Made by a program: the position numbers and the translations under genes | Part shown: positions 1 to 8,671 of the stretch, in pieces | How the letters are laid out: each line of letters begins with the position of its first letter | Numbering within the stretch: the first letter of the stretch is position 1 | Notes under the pieces: model-generated | Databases searched by the model: none | The model's input: the letters and a program-made list of their open reading frames with translations, nothing else | Told to the model about the DNA's origin: nothing | DNA from: Boseongicola aestuarii | GTDB taxonomy: Bacteria; Pseudomonadota; Alphaproteobacteria; Rhodobacterales; Rhodobacteraceae | Assembly (NCBI RefSeq): GCF_900184815.1 | Contig: NZ_FXXQ01000001.1 | Coordinates: 62,001 to 126,000 of the forward strand | Direction: 5' to 3' | DNA length: 64,000 bases

Positions 1-1
1 C

Positions 2-100
2 CGGATTAAGGCGATCGACCTCAAAGGGCGCGTATTGGAAGCTGGTGACGTGGACGTGCGATACCCCGGTGCCATTGCGCAACTGAGCGCGCTTGTTTGA
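2..100 (+). CDS. 3' end of an unidentified protein (partial)
   Basis: An open frame enters from the left edge and ends at TGA 98-100, giving 32 residues ending AQLSALV. The visible tail has no recognisable motif and I do not assign a function. It lies 127 bases upstream of the efflux adaptor gene in the same direction, so it could belong to the same transcript or end an earlier one. Confidence 0.5.
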   Translation, partial: RIKAIDLKGRVLEAGDVDVRYPGAIAQLSALV

Positions 101-227
101 GGACGGGCGTGATCTGTAGTCTGCTTCCGTCTGATCGTTTCCCGAGTTGAATGATCAGGATCAATTCCGATGTCACCAAAGACTTCTAGAGTCCACCAGG
201 AGGCGTATATCAGTTAGAGAAACCAGC

Positions 228-1475
228 ATGGACAGCAAAGACGATGTCGCCAAGACGCTAGCCCTCGGCGGATCAAAGCACGTTTTTCGCAAATGGTTAT
301 TCCTGCTTGGAGGGCTATTTTTTTTCGTTATTGTGGCTGCTTACACGATGGGAGCATTCGGGCGTTCCAGTGGGCCGATCTATGTGACTGAAACCGCCGC
401 GATTGCGGATTTCGATGTGATCGTGACGGGGACGGGGACGGTCGAACCCACCAACCTTGTTGAAATTTCAAGCGAGCTTTCGGGGACATTGGCGGAGGTT
501 CATGTCGATTATAATGATCGCGTGAGCGTCGGGACGGTGCTTGCCTCACTTGATACCACCAAGCTGGAGGCACAGCTGGCGGTCAGCAAAGCATCGCTGG
601 ATGCAGCAATTGCACGGGTCTCCATGGCCGAAGCGTCTTTGCACGAAGCGCGCGAGATTTATCAAACTACGCTTGATCTGGAAGAACGCGGCGTGACACC
701 ACATCTGGTCTTCATCGAGCGCGAGGCGCGGTTCTTGCGGTCGCAGGCCGAAGTGCAGTCGGCAATTGCGGACCGCGCTTTGGCTGAGGCCAACCTTGAT
801 TTACAGCAGGCGGAATTAGCCAAGGCCTGTATTTGCTCTCCGGTTGATGGCGTTGTTTTGAACCGGGCTGTCGATCCGGGCCAAATCGTTGCGTCAGCTC
901 TGTCGGCGCCGGTCTTGTTTACCGTGGCTGAGGACCTGTCGCAGATGGAGTTGCGGCTGGACATCGACGAGGCGGATATCGGCCAGATTGAGGTCGGCCA
1001 ATCTGCGCTTTTCACTGTGGACGCTTATGATGACCGCACTTTTCCGGCAACGATCGTGCAAATGCGTTTTGCGCCCGAGACCGTCGATGGGATTGTGACC
1101 TACAAGGGCATCCTCGAAATAGACAATTCAGATTTGCTTTTGCGTCCCGGCATGACGGCCACTGCCGACATTACGGTTAAGGAAATCAGAAATGCTCTGG
1201 TGGTCCCGAATGCGGCTTTGCGCTATGCGCCTCCGGTTCTCATCAAGGAGGATGCTGCATCCAAGGAGCGTAGTGGCTTACTGGGGATTCTGATCCCTGA
1301 TGGCCCCGGTGCGGGGCTTTCGCGTGCGGATAGCGGGACGGTTTGGGTTCTCGGGAGTGACGGGCCGCGCGAAGTGGCGGTCGAAACGGGGGCAAGCGAC
1401 GGCAGGGTCACGGAAGTCCTTTCGGGTGATATCGCCGCCGATGTTGCTCTTATCACAGAGCAGATCGATGAATGA
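228..1475 (+). CDS. macA: MacA-like periplasmic adaptor (HlyD/RND membrane fusion protein)
   Basis: Periplasmic adaptor of an ABC-type tripartite efflux or secretion system of the MacAB family, linking the inner-membrane transporter to an outer-membrane channel. The 415-residue protein has one N-terminal membrane segment (about residues 22-42), then a split lipoyl domain (first half near 75-105, second half with SPVDGVVLNRAVDPGQIV near 205), a long Ala/Glu-rich helical hairpin between them, and a C-terminal beta-barrel and membrane-proximal region. ATG 228 is preferred to the in-frame ATG 147 because the extra 27 residues are polar and the earlier codon has no ribosome site. The stop overlaps the next gene by 8 bases, so the two are translationally coupled. 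The substrate cannot be inferred. Confidence 0.85.
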   Translation: MDSKDDVAKTLALGGSKHVFRKWLFLLGGLFFFVIVAAYTMGAFGRSSGPIYVTETAAIADFDVIVTGTGTVEPTNLVEISSELSGTLAEVHVDYNDRVSVGTVLASLDTTKLEAQLAVSKASLDAAIARVSMAEASLHEAREIYQTTLDLEERGVTPHLVFIEREARFLRSQAEVQSAIADRALAEANLDLQQAELAKACICSPVDGVVLNRAVDPGQIVASALSAPVLFTVAEDLSQMELRLDIDEADIGQIEVGQSALFTVDAYDDRTFPATIVQMRFAPETVDGIVTYKGILEIDNSDLLLRPGMTATADITVKEIRNALVVPNAALRYAPPVLIKEDAASKERSGLLGILIPDGPGAGLSRADSGTVWVLGSDGPREVAVETGASDGRVTEVLSGDIAADVALITEQIDE

Positions 1476-2184
1476 CGCTGGCTCACGGTCACCTCTGATC
1501 GCGCTTTCGCAGATCTGTCGCATTTATGGACAGGGTGAAACAGAAGTCCGTGCGTTGGATGGTATCGATTTGACGATCCAAGAGGGGGAGTTCGTGGCCA
1601 TTATGGGGCCGAGCGGGTCGGGGAAATCAACCGCTTTGAACGTGATCGGTTGTCTCGATAGCCCAACGTCAGGGCATTACCTTTTTAGCGGAACGGAAGT
1701 TGCGAACCTGACGCGGGATCAAAGGGCGCTTCTGCGACGGCATTATCTGGGGTTCGTCTTTCAGGGGTATAATCTTCTGTCGCGCACAAGTGCCCTTCAC
1801 AACGTCGAGTTGCCGTTGATTTACAAAGGAATGTCGCGCACTGAGCGCAGAAAAGAGGCGATTGCCGCGCTGACGTCCGTGGGGCTTGAACATCGCGCGA
1901 ACCATGATCCCTCTCAGCTTTCGGGCGGTCAACAACAGCGGGTCGCCATTGCGCGCGCCTTGGCGGGAAGTCCGCGTGTCATGTTGGCGGACGAGCCGAC
2001 GGGCAACCTTGATACCAAACGTTCGGTCGAAATCATGGAAGTTCTTCAGAAACTCAATCGCGACGCCGGATTGACGATCGTCATGGTGACTCATGAGGCT
2101 GATATGGCCGAGTTCGCCAACAGGCTGATCTGGATGGTTGATGGCAAGATCGAGCGTGACGAACCCACACGGAAGGCGGCCTGA
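1468..2184 (+). CDS. macB: MacB-type ABC transporter ATP-binding protein
   Basis: ATPase of the MacB/LolD-like exporter family, here encoded separately from its permease; in classical MacB both are one polypeptide. The 238 residues show Walker A GPSGSGKST (47-55), the signature LSGGQQQRVAIARA near 150, Walker B VMLADEPTGNLD near 170 and an H-loop histidine in VTHEAD. The start at ATG 1468 overlaps the adaptor gene by 8 bases; longer in-frame versions only add out-of-frame coding sequence of the upstream gene. It would energise a mechanotransmission-type pump with the adjacent permease. Confidence 0.9.
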   Translation: MNDAGSRSPLIALSQICRIYGQGETEVRALDGIDLTIQEGEFVAIMGPSGSGKSTALNVIGCLDSPTSGHYLFSGTEVANLTRDQRALLRRHYLGFVFQGYNLLSRTSALHNVELPLIYKGMSRTERRKEAIAALTSVGLEHRANHDPSQLSGGQQQRVAIARALAGSPRVMLADEPTGNLDTKRSVEIMEVLQKLNRDAGLTIVMVTHEADMAEFANRLIWMVDGKIERDEPTRKAA

Positions 2185-2185
2185 T

Positions 2186-3397
2186 ATGCTGTTCGAGACT
2201 CTTCGACTGGCGCTTCAGGCGATATTTCGCAATGCTTTGCGGTCTTTTTTGACGGTGCTTGGAATCGTGATCGGCGTCGGTGCGGTGATTTCCATGGTAA
2301 CGGTCGGGCAGGGGTCCGCAGACCAGGTGACGGCGGACGTCGAGAAACTCGGGGCGAATACGCTTATGGTTCTGCCAGGAGAGGACCCGATGGGAGGCGG
2401 CCCTCCCGGCACCGCAGTGCCGATGTTCACATTGCGTGACAATGATGCGGTTCACGAACAAATTTCCAGTGTTTCCGTGTCGGCGCCGATCAGTCAGATC
2501 CGATCGCGGGTGGTGTTTGGCAATGAAAACCGCCAGACCGATGTCGTCGGCACCGACAATCGGTACTTTGAGGCGGCACAGTGGGAGTTTGCGCTTGGCA
2601 GGTCCTTCAGTGCCGCCGAGATTCAGTCCGGACGCGCGGTTTGTGTGATTGGAGAGACGGTGCGCAATACCCTGTTTTCCAGTCGTGATCCCATTGGTGA
2701 AACGATCCGGATCAAGTCCTTGTCCTGTGAGGTGATTGGGATGCTGAAGTCCAAGGGGGCTTCTACGTTTGGGACGGATCAGGATGATTTCGTCATAATG
2801 CCGCTGCGGACGTTTCAACGTCGGATTGCTGGCAATACGGACGTGTCGGTACTTTATGTTGCGGTAAAAGAAGGGGTTTCAACCGATCGTGCGACCGAGG
2901 ATATCGAGGCGTTGATGCGCCAAAGACGGCGGATCACTTCGAATGAAGAAGATGACTTCGACGTGGTCGACATGAAGCAACTGGCCACGATGCTGTCGGG
3001 CATCACGGATATCCTGACGGGGCTACTGGCCGCAGTTGCGATGGTCAGCCTTTTGGTCGGCGGCATCGGGATCATGAACATCATGCTGGTGTCGGTCACG
3101 GAACGGACGCGGGAGATCGGCATCAGGCTGGCAATCGGTGCGCAGGCCAGTCAGGTTTTGCTTCAGTTTCTGGTCGAAGCGATCGTGTTGTCTCTGGTCG
3201 GAGGTCTTATCGGTGTGATCTTCGGACTGACCCTTGGATATGCAGGTGCGCGCGCCCTGTCGGTGCCTTTTACGCCGGATATTTCCATCATTCTGATTGC
3301 GTTTGCTTTTTCCGCCGCTGTTGGCGTGATCTTCGGGTATTTCCCCGCGCGGCGCGCCGCTCGTATGGATCCGATTGAGGCATTGCGTCACGAATAG
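2186..3397 (+). CDS. MacB-type ABC transporter permease (FtsX-like)
   Basis: Inner-membrane permease paired with the ATPase directly upstream (start codon one base after the stop). The 403 residues match the MacB layout: one N-terminal membrane helix (ALRSFLTVLGIVIGVGAVIS), a large periplasmic MacB_PCD-type domain (about 45-270), then three C-terminal helices forming the FtsX domain, with the family-typical GGIGIMNIMLVSVTERTREIG near 305. ATG 2186 follows a GGAAGGCGG site. With the adaptor it forms a complete MacAB-like export unit; an outer-membrane TolC is not present here unless it is the truncated gene at the left edge. Confidence 0.88.
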   Translation: MLFETLRLALQAIFRNALRSFLTVLGIVIGVGAVISMVTVGQGSADQVTADVEKLGANTLMVLPGEDPMGGGPPGTAVPMFTLRDNDAVHEQISSVSVSAPISQIRSRVVFGNENRQTDVVGTDNRYFEAAQWEFALGRSFSAAEIQSGRAVCVIGETVRNTLFSSRDPIGETIRIKSLSCEVIGMLKSKGASTFGTDQDDFVIMPLRTFQRRIAGNTDVSVLYVAVKEGVSTDRATEDIEALMRQRRRITSNEEDDFDVVDMKQLATMLSGITDILTGLLAAVAMVSLLVGGIGIMNIMLVSVTERTREIGIRLAIGAQASQVLLQFLVEAIVLSLVGGLIGVIFGLTLGYAGARALSVPFTPDISIILIAFAFSAAVGVIFGYFPARRAARMDPIEALRHE

Positions 3398-3454
3398 TCA
3401 TTGCTGGGGCCGCGTTCTCAGCGTCCTCAGACTTGAGAAGAAAGGAACGTCGAC

Positions 3455-3889
3455 ATGCCGGAATCCGCCAAACTGACCTGTCTGGTGTGCGGGCAGGTGA
3501 ACCGTGTTGCGACAGATAAATTCGCAGCCAAGCCAAAATGCGCGACCTGCGGGCAGGCTCTGTTGGATGGAAAAGTCGCCGAGATTGATTTCAAGGTCCA
3601 TGACAAAGCCACCAAGACGGATACTTTGCCGTTGATCATCGACTATTGGGCGCACTGGTGCGGCCCGTGCAAAATGATGGCGCCCGAGTTCGCAAGGGCG
3701 GCGGGCGCTGTTCGTTTCGAAGCGCGATTTGCGAAAATCAATACGGAGCAGTTTCCAAAGGTTTCTCAGCGTCTGGGAATTCGGGGTATTCCGCTTTTGA
3801 TACGGTATTCCAATGGACGCGAAGTCGCGCGCCTACCGGGCGCGCGACCTGCCAAGGATATTGAGGATTTCGCGCGGCAGAGGAGTTAG
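3455..3889 (+). CDS. trxC: thioredoxin 2 (zinc-ribbon thioredoxin)
   Basis: Cytoplasmic protein-disulfide reductase. The 144 residues begin with an approximately 30-residue zinc ribbon carrying two CxxC pairs (CLVC and CATC), followed by a thioredoxin fold with the active site WCGPC near residue 68 and the cis-proline segment RGIPLL. This arrangement is typical of Trx2/TrxC, which is often linked to oxidative stress. AGAAAGGA lies just before the ATG. The next gene is convergent. Confidence 0.93.
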   Translation: MPESAKLTCLVCGQVNRVATDKFAAKPKCATCGQALLDGKVAEIDFKVHDKATKTDTLPLIIDYWAHWCGPCKMMAPEFARAAGAVRFEARFAKINTEQFPKVSQRLGIRGIPLLIRYSNGREVARLPGARPAKDIEDFARQRS

Positions 3890-3909
3890 TCCGCCGCGCT
3901 TTTCGCGTA

Positions 3910-5013
3910 TCAGGGTCGCATCAGTCCCGTCATGTCGAGATCGACGCTTTCGGACAGGCTTTCCAGGCTGTCGTAGAGCAGCTGCAAGGCATAGTGCGGG
4001 TTGTGCGTGTATATCGCGCCGTCCTTCGCGACCAGCTGATAATTATATGCCGCTTTCAGGAGGCGAGGCGTCCAGTTCTGATAGCGGTTCGGAAATATTG
4101 CCTCATCTTCAGTTGCTTCGCCGTCGGAGTTGATGTCTGTGAAGAAGTAAGGGTAGGCATGCGAGGAGTAGGCAATCGGGGCCTGAGCAATCTCTTTGGC
4201 GTAGAGCTGGATGGCTTGTTCAAGCCGTTCATGCAGTGCCGCAATTGGCGTTGCGATCCCAGCGTTTGTCACGCCGTCGCCATCGAAATCCATTGGGGAC
4301 AATCTGATGTCTTTGAAGCTGGCGACGCCCTGGTGGCAGGTTGTGCAGGTGTCTAGCTGGACCTCAAGCGAGTGCGGGTTGTGACAATCCGTGCATGTAT
4401 TGAGGTTGGGGACATGTGTGAACTGACCCTTGTAAACCTTGCCGGGGTATTCAAAGCCGATCTGTACCAGACTACCCATTTGCGTCGCGGCAGACGGGGC
4501 ATAGTGGGCGTTGATGAAGCCAAGGTCTCCGCTGACAACATCGTCTTCAAGGCCATCGGTCGCGGCGTTCACTGTCTGGGAAGACGCGCGTCCCTGGTGG
4601 CATACAGCGCAGACCGCCGAGGACCCAAAGCTGTCAATCGACGCTCCGGATTTGAATGGTATCGATATCAGGCTTGCGGCGGAGGCGTTGTGGCACACTG
4701 CACAATCAACAGTCGTGCCTGTTGCCACAGGGTGGTCGATGACGCCCGGTGCCGGTGCGAGGGTACGCATCCAGTCGATGGCGCCGTAGCTGGAATGGCA
4801 AACCGCGCAGGTTCCCGGAACTTCGCCTTCTTCGTTCCAATGGGTGAAGGCCTCGGATGTGTTGTCGCGGTGCGGCGACGCGAGCCAGGCTTCGATTATC
4901 GAGACAAGACGCTCGCTTTCGGACGGTTCGTCTTGTGCGAGTGCCGGCGTACAGAGAATGGAAAACAAGAGTACTATTCGGGCCAAGAGCGAGCCTGTAC
5001 TTGGGCTGATCAA
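3910..5013 (-). CDS. five-haem periplasmic c-type cytochrome
   Basis: Exported multihaem electron-transfer protein. The mature part carries five CxxCH haem motifs (CAVCH three times, CTDCH and CTTCH), spread over roughly the first two thirds; the C-terminal third lacks haem sites and contains an acidic DINSDGEATEDEA stretch and a FDGDGV stretch that could bind calcium. An N-terminal signal peptide ending ALA-Q is clear. No ATG is available: I favour the TTG at 5013 because AAGGA lies 7 bases upstream; TTG 5031 is the alternative. The gene is divergent from nqrA across a region with two FNR-like boxes, suggesting low-oxygen control. Family membership beyond multihaem cytochrome c is not recognised, and its redox partner is unknown. 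Confidence 0.8.
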   Translation of the reverse strand: MISPSTGSLLARIVLLFSILCTPALAQDEPSESERLVSIIEAWLASPHRDNTSEAFTHWNEEGEVPGTCAVCHSSYGAIDWMRTLAPAPGVIDHPVATGTTVDCAVCHNASAASLISIPFKSGASIDSFGSSAVCAVCHQGRASSQTVNAATDGLEDDVVSGDLGFINAHYAPSAATQMGSLVQIGFEYPGKVYKGQFTHVPNLNTCTDCHNPHSLEVQLDTCTTCHQGVASFKDIRLSPMDFDGDGVTNAGIATPIAALHERLEQAIQLYAKEIAQAPIAYSSHAYPYFFTDINSDGEATEDEAIFPNRYQNWTPRLLKAAYNYQLVAKDGAIYTHNPHYALQLLYDSLESLSESVDLDMTGLMRP

Positions 5014-5067
5014 ATCAAAGTCCTTATCCAAAATTGAACGCGTTCACTCTCGCTGCTTTTTCCGGTC

Positions 5068-5106
5068 GATGACTTGAGGTAGATCAGATGACTTGAGGTA
5101 GATCAA
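5068..5106. promoter_or_regulatory. tandem 19-bp repeat with two FNR/CRP-type boxes
   Basis: GATGACTTGAGGTAGATCA occurs twice with no gap (5068-5086 and 5087-5105). The second copy with the following base gives TTGA-N6-TCAA (5093-5106), the half-sites of FNR/FnrL/Dnr-type regulators; the first gives TTGA-N6-TCAG. The sites sit between the divergent cytochrome and nqrA genes, so either or both could be controlled. Matches are seen directly; the regulator is inferred. Confidence 0.6.
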
Positions 5107-5135
5107 TTGCAGAGCGTTTTGGGTCGAACATAGTG
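5107..5135 (+). promoter_or_regulatory. possible nqr promoter
   Basis: TTGCAG (5107-5112), a 17-base gap and ATAGTG (5130-5135) resemble weak sigma-70 elements. A start near 5141 would place the second FNR-like box centre (5099.5) about 41.5 bases upstream, the usual distance for FNR-type class II activation. The elements are poor matches, so this rests mainly on spacing. Confidence 0.3.
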
Positions 5136-5197
5136 GATGCCACGAGCGCGTCTGCGGGTCGGATCATTGGCATCGCGGTTCAAAGGGCCAATATATA

Positions 5198-6436
5198 TTG
5201 AGACATTTCCAAATCAGGCGCGGGCAGCGGCTACCAAGCGCAGGAGTGCCTGTCCAACATGCCGTAGACGACAGGACAGTGACATCGGTCGGGCTTTTGG
5301 GAAGCGACCTGCCGGGGCTTCGCCCGCATTTCGAAGTCGAGGAAGGCGATCTGGTGGAGAAGGGGCAAGTACTGTTCACTGACCGCAAAGATCCGCGGGT
5401 GGCCTTCGTTTCCCCATTGGCCGGGCGCGTCACGGGGATTTCCTTTGGCGCGCGCAAAACTCTGTCGTCCTGCATCGTGACAGCCACCGAGGACGCATCG
5501 CCAGATCACGCGACGTCCCCGATTGAGGCGACCGACCACCAGTCAATCCGCGACGTGCTGCGGTCGCGCGGCATGTGGAGCGCGTTTCGAACGCGTCCTT
5601 TCGGACGCATTCCCGACGCGGACGCCAAGACTTTGGCAATCTTTGTCAATGCCTGTCAGGCTTCGATGCGGGCCCCGGATCCATCGGTCGTTCTTCAAGG
5701 TCGCGAGGATCTGTTCCGGCTTGGCATTTCGCATCTGAAGCAAATGACGGAGGGCAAGGTTTTTGTGTGCCAATCGCCCGGCGAGGCGCTTTGTGCGCAA
5801 GACGACCGTGTTGAAGTTGTGAGTTTTGGTGGAACCTTGGCGGCAGGGTTGTCTGGAACACACATCGACTGCCTGTACCCGATCCGTGCCGGAATAGAAG
5901 TCTGGACGATTGGCTATCAGGACGTGATCGCTATAGGTCATCTTTTCGCAACCGGTCAGTATTTGGGCGAGCGCTTTTTTTCGGTTTCGGGAGGTGGATC
6001 CGCGCCTGCACGCATTGTTCGGTCGTGCCTCGGAGCCAAGATCAGCGACATCTGTAGCGAGCAAGAAAGCCCGTGCGCACTGGCAGGTGATACTCTGACG
6101 GGACATCCGGCGACCTATTTGGGGCGCTTTGACCTGCAGATCTCTGTTGGCAGCAATGTGATTGCGACAACGAGTGTTGAGAGGCGGTCCCACGGCAGCG
6201 GACCTAGCGCGCTTATTGCGACGCGTGCATTGGACAACGCACTGGCTCCGGACATCCTGCCTGTGCCGCTTTTGCGAGCTCTGAGTATCGGTGATAGCGA
6301 GACGGCGAAGCGGCTGGGGTGTCTTGCGCTTGTCGAAGAGGACGTTGCGGCGCTGTCCCGGGTTTGCACCAGTGGTGCGCCGTATGAAGCTCTTTTGCGC
6401 CTCGTTTTGAATGAGCTGATGGCGGAGACAGCGTGA
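5198..6436 (+). CDS. nqrA: Na+-translocating NADH:quinone oxidoreductase subunit A
   Basis: Peripheral subunit of the Na+-NQR respiratory complex. The 412 residues start with the typical IRRGQRLPSAGVP segment and continue with a RnfC/NqrA-type barrel region (GLLGSDLPGLRPHFEVEEGDLVEKG) and the SPLAGRVTGI motif. There is no in-frame ATG; TTG 5198 follows AAAGGG at a suitable distance. It opens an operon with 1-8 base overlaps through nqrF. Some members use NqrA for quinone binding. The length is slightly below the usual approximately 445 residues. Confidence 0.9.
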   Translation: MRHFQIRRGQRLPSAGVPVQHAVDDRTVTSVGLLGSDLPGLRPHFEVEEGDLVEKGQVLFTDRKDPRVAFVSPLAGRVTGISFGARKTLSSCIVTATEDASPDHATSPIEATDHQSIRDVLRSRGMWSAFRTRPFGRIPDADAKTLAIFVNACQASMRAPDPSVVLQGREDLFRLGISHLKQMTEGKVFVCQSPGEALCAQDDRVEVVSFGGTLAAGLSGTHIDCLYPIRAGIEVWTIGYQDVIAIGHLFATGQYLGERFFSVSGGGSAPARIVRSCLGAKISDICSEQESPCALAGDTLTGHPATYLGRFDLQISVGSNVIATTSVERRSHGSGPSALIATRALDNALAPDILPVPLLRALSIGDSETAKRLGCLALVEEDVAALSRVCTSGAPYEALLRLVLNELMAETA

Positions 6437-7224
6437 CGTTGGGCGGCTTGTTCTCTGAACGTGGAGTGACCGGTATCACGTTTGGCCAGAGCGTCGCACT
6501 TGTCTTGCCGCTTGGTGTTGTTGCCTTGGAAACTCCCGGGAGTGTTGCGGTTCACTTCGTCTCGTCTCTGCTTGCGGCCATTGTTTGGGAGGCGATATTT
6601 GCAGTCATTCGCAAGCACTCTTTCAGTTTTCATGGCGTGACGACGGCTCTCATTTTCACGATCGCAATTCCGGCGGACGTCCAGATCTGGCAAGTCGTGC
6701 TTGCGGTGTCGTTAGGAGCGATTTTGGGCGAGTTGGTTTTCGGCGGTCGCGGGTTCGGGTTTCTTCAACCCGCGACGGTTGCCCTTTCGCTGCTCTTGAT
6801 TTCGTTTCCCGAAATCCAGCTACGGCAGCCGAGCCAAATGCTGGCGTTGGCGACCTTGCCGGGGGCAATGATGCTTCTTGTCCTGGGGTTTGTTTCGTGG
6901 CGCGTCCTTTTCGCAGCGTCCGTTACGGTTGCAGTGTTCTTTGTCGGAGCAGAGGGAGGCCACGAAGCGATGGCGGTCGCGACGGCGATGGCGTTCGGAC
7001 TTGTTTTCGTGATTGGTGATCCGGTTTCCGCGGCTTCGACCAACCCCGGACGATGGGTTTTTGGAGGCCTGGCGGGTGGCGTCGTTGTTGTGTTTTCCGC
7101 CGGCGAGGTCCCGACGATGGACGCGATTGTTCTGGCTGGGCTTATCGCAAGTGTTTTTGCACCTTTGATCGACCATTTGGTGACGGTGATACATGCGCGT
7201 CGGAGGGCAAGGCGTCATGCTTAA
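6433..7224 (+). CDS. nqrB: Na+-NQR subunit B, short form
   Basis: Integral membrane subunit of Na+-NQR in the NqrB/RnfD family. The 263 residues match the C-terminal two thirds of NqrB: several hydrophobic helices, the GELVFGGRGFGFLQPA segment, GDPVSAASTNPGRWVFGG and a C-terminal FAPLIDHLV. Typical NqrB is about 400 residues. Here the N-terminal cytoplasmic segment is missing, and the loop that normally carries the SGAT motif, whose Thr holds covalent FMN, is replaced by a short EIQLRQPSQMLALATLPG stretch. The GTG start overlaps nqrA by 4 bases, so the N-terminus is unlikely to have been missed by frame error. Either this is a streamlined variant or the cofactor is held differently. Confidence 0.85.
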   Translation: MTLGGLFSERGVTGITFGQSVALVLPLGVVALETPGSVAVHFVSSLLAAIVWEAIFAVIRKHSFSFHGVTTALIFTIAIPADVQIWQVVLAVSLGAILGELVFGGRGFGFLQPATVALSLLLISFPEIQLRQPSQMLALATLPGAMMLLVLGFVSWRVLFAASVTVAVFFVGAEGGHEAMAVATAMAFGLVFVIGDPVSAASTNPGRWVFGGLAGGVVVVFSAGEVPTMDAIVLAGLIASVFAPLIDHLVTVIHARRRARRHA

Positions 7225-8017
7225 TCCGCTTTCTGCTTGGAGTGGCTTTTTGGCGCGCCCCAATGACGATCGCATCAAAGTGTTTGGCGTGGCGATCCTT
7301 GTCGCGTTTTTCAGTGCTGTGCTTGTTTCCACGGCCTCGGTTGTTCTCAAGCCCATGCAGGATGCGCATCTTGAAGCCGAGCGGGCCGAGCGCATGGCCC
7401 GGATGATCGATACGCTACCGGGTTTACGCTCAATCATGGAGGAGATGGGCATCGACGCGCTGCAATCACGGCTTGTCGATCTGGAGACTGGCGCCTTCGT
7501 CGAAGGGATCGATCCGACCAGTTACGACATACAGGCAGCAGCGACAGACCCCGAGAGGAGCGTGGCAATCCCCGACGAATTGGACGTGGCTCGGCTTGGT
7601 GGCCGCGCAAGACTTGCTCCGATTTACTTGCTGGAGCGTGACGAAGAACTGCTCTTGGTGGTGCTGCCCGTCGTCGGCTCGGGGTATCAGTCGACGTTGC
7701 GCGCCATGCTTGCCCTTGAGGCCGACCTGAAGACCGTGGCGGCGTTGACGATCACTGAACAGGGCGAAACACCCGGCCTTGGCGCAAGGGTCGAAACGCC
7801 GGAATGGCAAGCTTTGTGGCCGGGCAAACAGATTGCCGACGAGAGCGGTGAAATTGTCATATCGGTCGTGCGTGGACAGGCCACGAGCCCTTACGAAGTC
7901 GATGGAATTAGCGGTGCTACCGTTACCAGCAATGGCGTCGGCAATATGCTTCGATACTGGCTCGGCCCCCATGGCTTCGGCAGTTTTCTTGAGCGGTTGC
8001 GCGAGGAGGGCCTGTAA
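7217..8017 (+). CDS. nqrC: Na+-NQR subunit C (covalent flavoprotein)
   Basis: Membrane-anchored flavoprotein of Na+-NQR. One N-terminal helix (about 22-45) is followed by a periplasmic FMN-binding domain with GETPGLGARVETPEWQ and the flavinylation motif SGAT (232-235), where Thr235 should carry FMN attached by ApbE. The protein has 266 residues. ATG 7217 is chosen over ATG 7193 because GGAGGG lies 9 bases upstream and the overlap with nqrB is then only 8 bases. Confidence 0.92.
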   Translation: MLNPLSAWSGFLARPNDDRIKVFGVAILVAFFSAVLVSTASVVLKPMQDAHLEAERAERMARMIDTLPGLRSIMEEMGIDALQSRLVDLETGAFVEGIDPTSYDIQAAATDPERSVAIPDELDVARLGGRARLAPIYLLERDEELLLVVLPVVGSGYQSTLRAMLALEADLKTVAALTITEQGETPGLGARVETPEWQALWPGKQIADESGEIVISVVRGQATSPYEVDGISGATVTSNGVGNMLRYWLGPHGFGSFLERLREEGL

Positions 8018-8671
8018 GTGGCGTCGAAACTGACATACCTGACAGCTCCGCTGATCGACAAGAATCCGATCACCTTGCAGATTCTTGGTATCTGCTCGGC
8101 GCTTGCGGTGACGACATCACTTTCGACCGCGCTTGTCATGGCGGCGGCGCTGACGGCGGTGCTGTGTCTGTCATCGGTCGTCATCAGTCTGATCCGTCAT
8201 CATATTCCCGGCGTAATTCGGCTGATCGTGCAAATCGTCATTATCGCGTCGATGGTGGTCGTGATTGACGAGGTTCTTCAGGCTTATGCGTTTGGTATCA
8301 GTCGTCAATTGTCCGTTTTCGTAGGACTGATCGTGACGAACTGCCTTGTCATGGGACGCGCCGAGGCTTTTGCCATGCGCAACCCTGCGTGGCCGTCTTT
8401 CCTTGATGCGTTAGGCAATGGACTTGGCTACAGCCTGATCCTTGTTCTGGTCGGGGTCATTCGCGAGCTGTTCGGGACGGGAACTCTGCTGGGCTACACC
8501 TTGTTGGTTCCGAAATCGGAAGGGGGCTGGTTTGAACCCCTTGGATTGATGCAGTTGGCCCCGAGTGCGTTCTTCATTATCGGAGCCTTGATCTGGGGTA
8601 TCAGGGCGCGCTGGAGTGCGCAGGCCGAAAAACCAAAGCTGGTACTTGTGGACGTTGAGGCGCCGCGATGA
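8018..8671 (+). CDS. nqrD: Na+-NQR subunit D
   Basis: Small integral subunit (217 residues, about six helices) of the NqrD/RnfE family. The [20 protein letters not shown] stretch and the [16 protein letters not shown] motif are characteristic; NqrD and NqrE together hold the intramembrane iron centre, and the CLVMGRAEA cysteine is one of its ligands in known structures. GTG 8018 immediately follows the nqrC stop, with GAGGAGGG just upstream. Confidence 0.92.
   Translation: MASKLTYLTAPLIDKNPITLQILGICSALAVTTSLSTALVMAAALTAVLCLSSVVISLIRHHIPGVIRLIVQIVIIASMVVVIDEVLQAYAFGISRQLSVFVGLIVTNCLVMGRAEAFAMRNPAWPSFLDALGNGLGYSLILVLVGVIRELFGTGTLLGYTLLVPKSEGGWFEPLGLMQLAPSAFFIIGALIWGIRARWSAQAEKPKLVLVDVEAPR

Noticed and set aside
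4372-5037. A 221-codon plus-strand frame opposite the cytochrome gene
   Set aside because: The minus strand carries five CxxCH motifs and a signal peptide; the plus frame has no domain.
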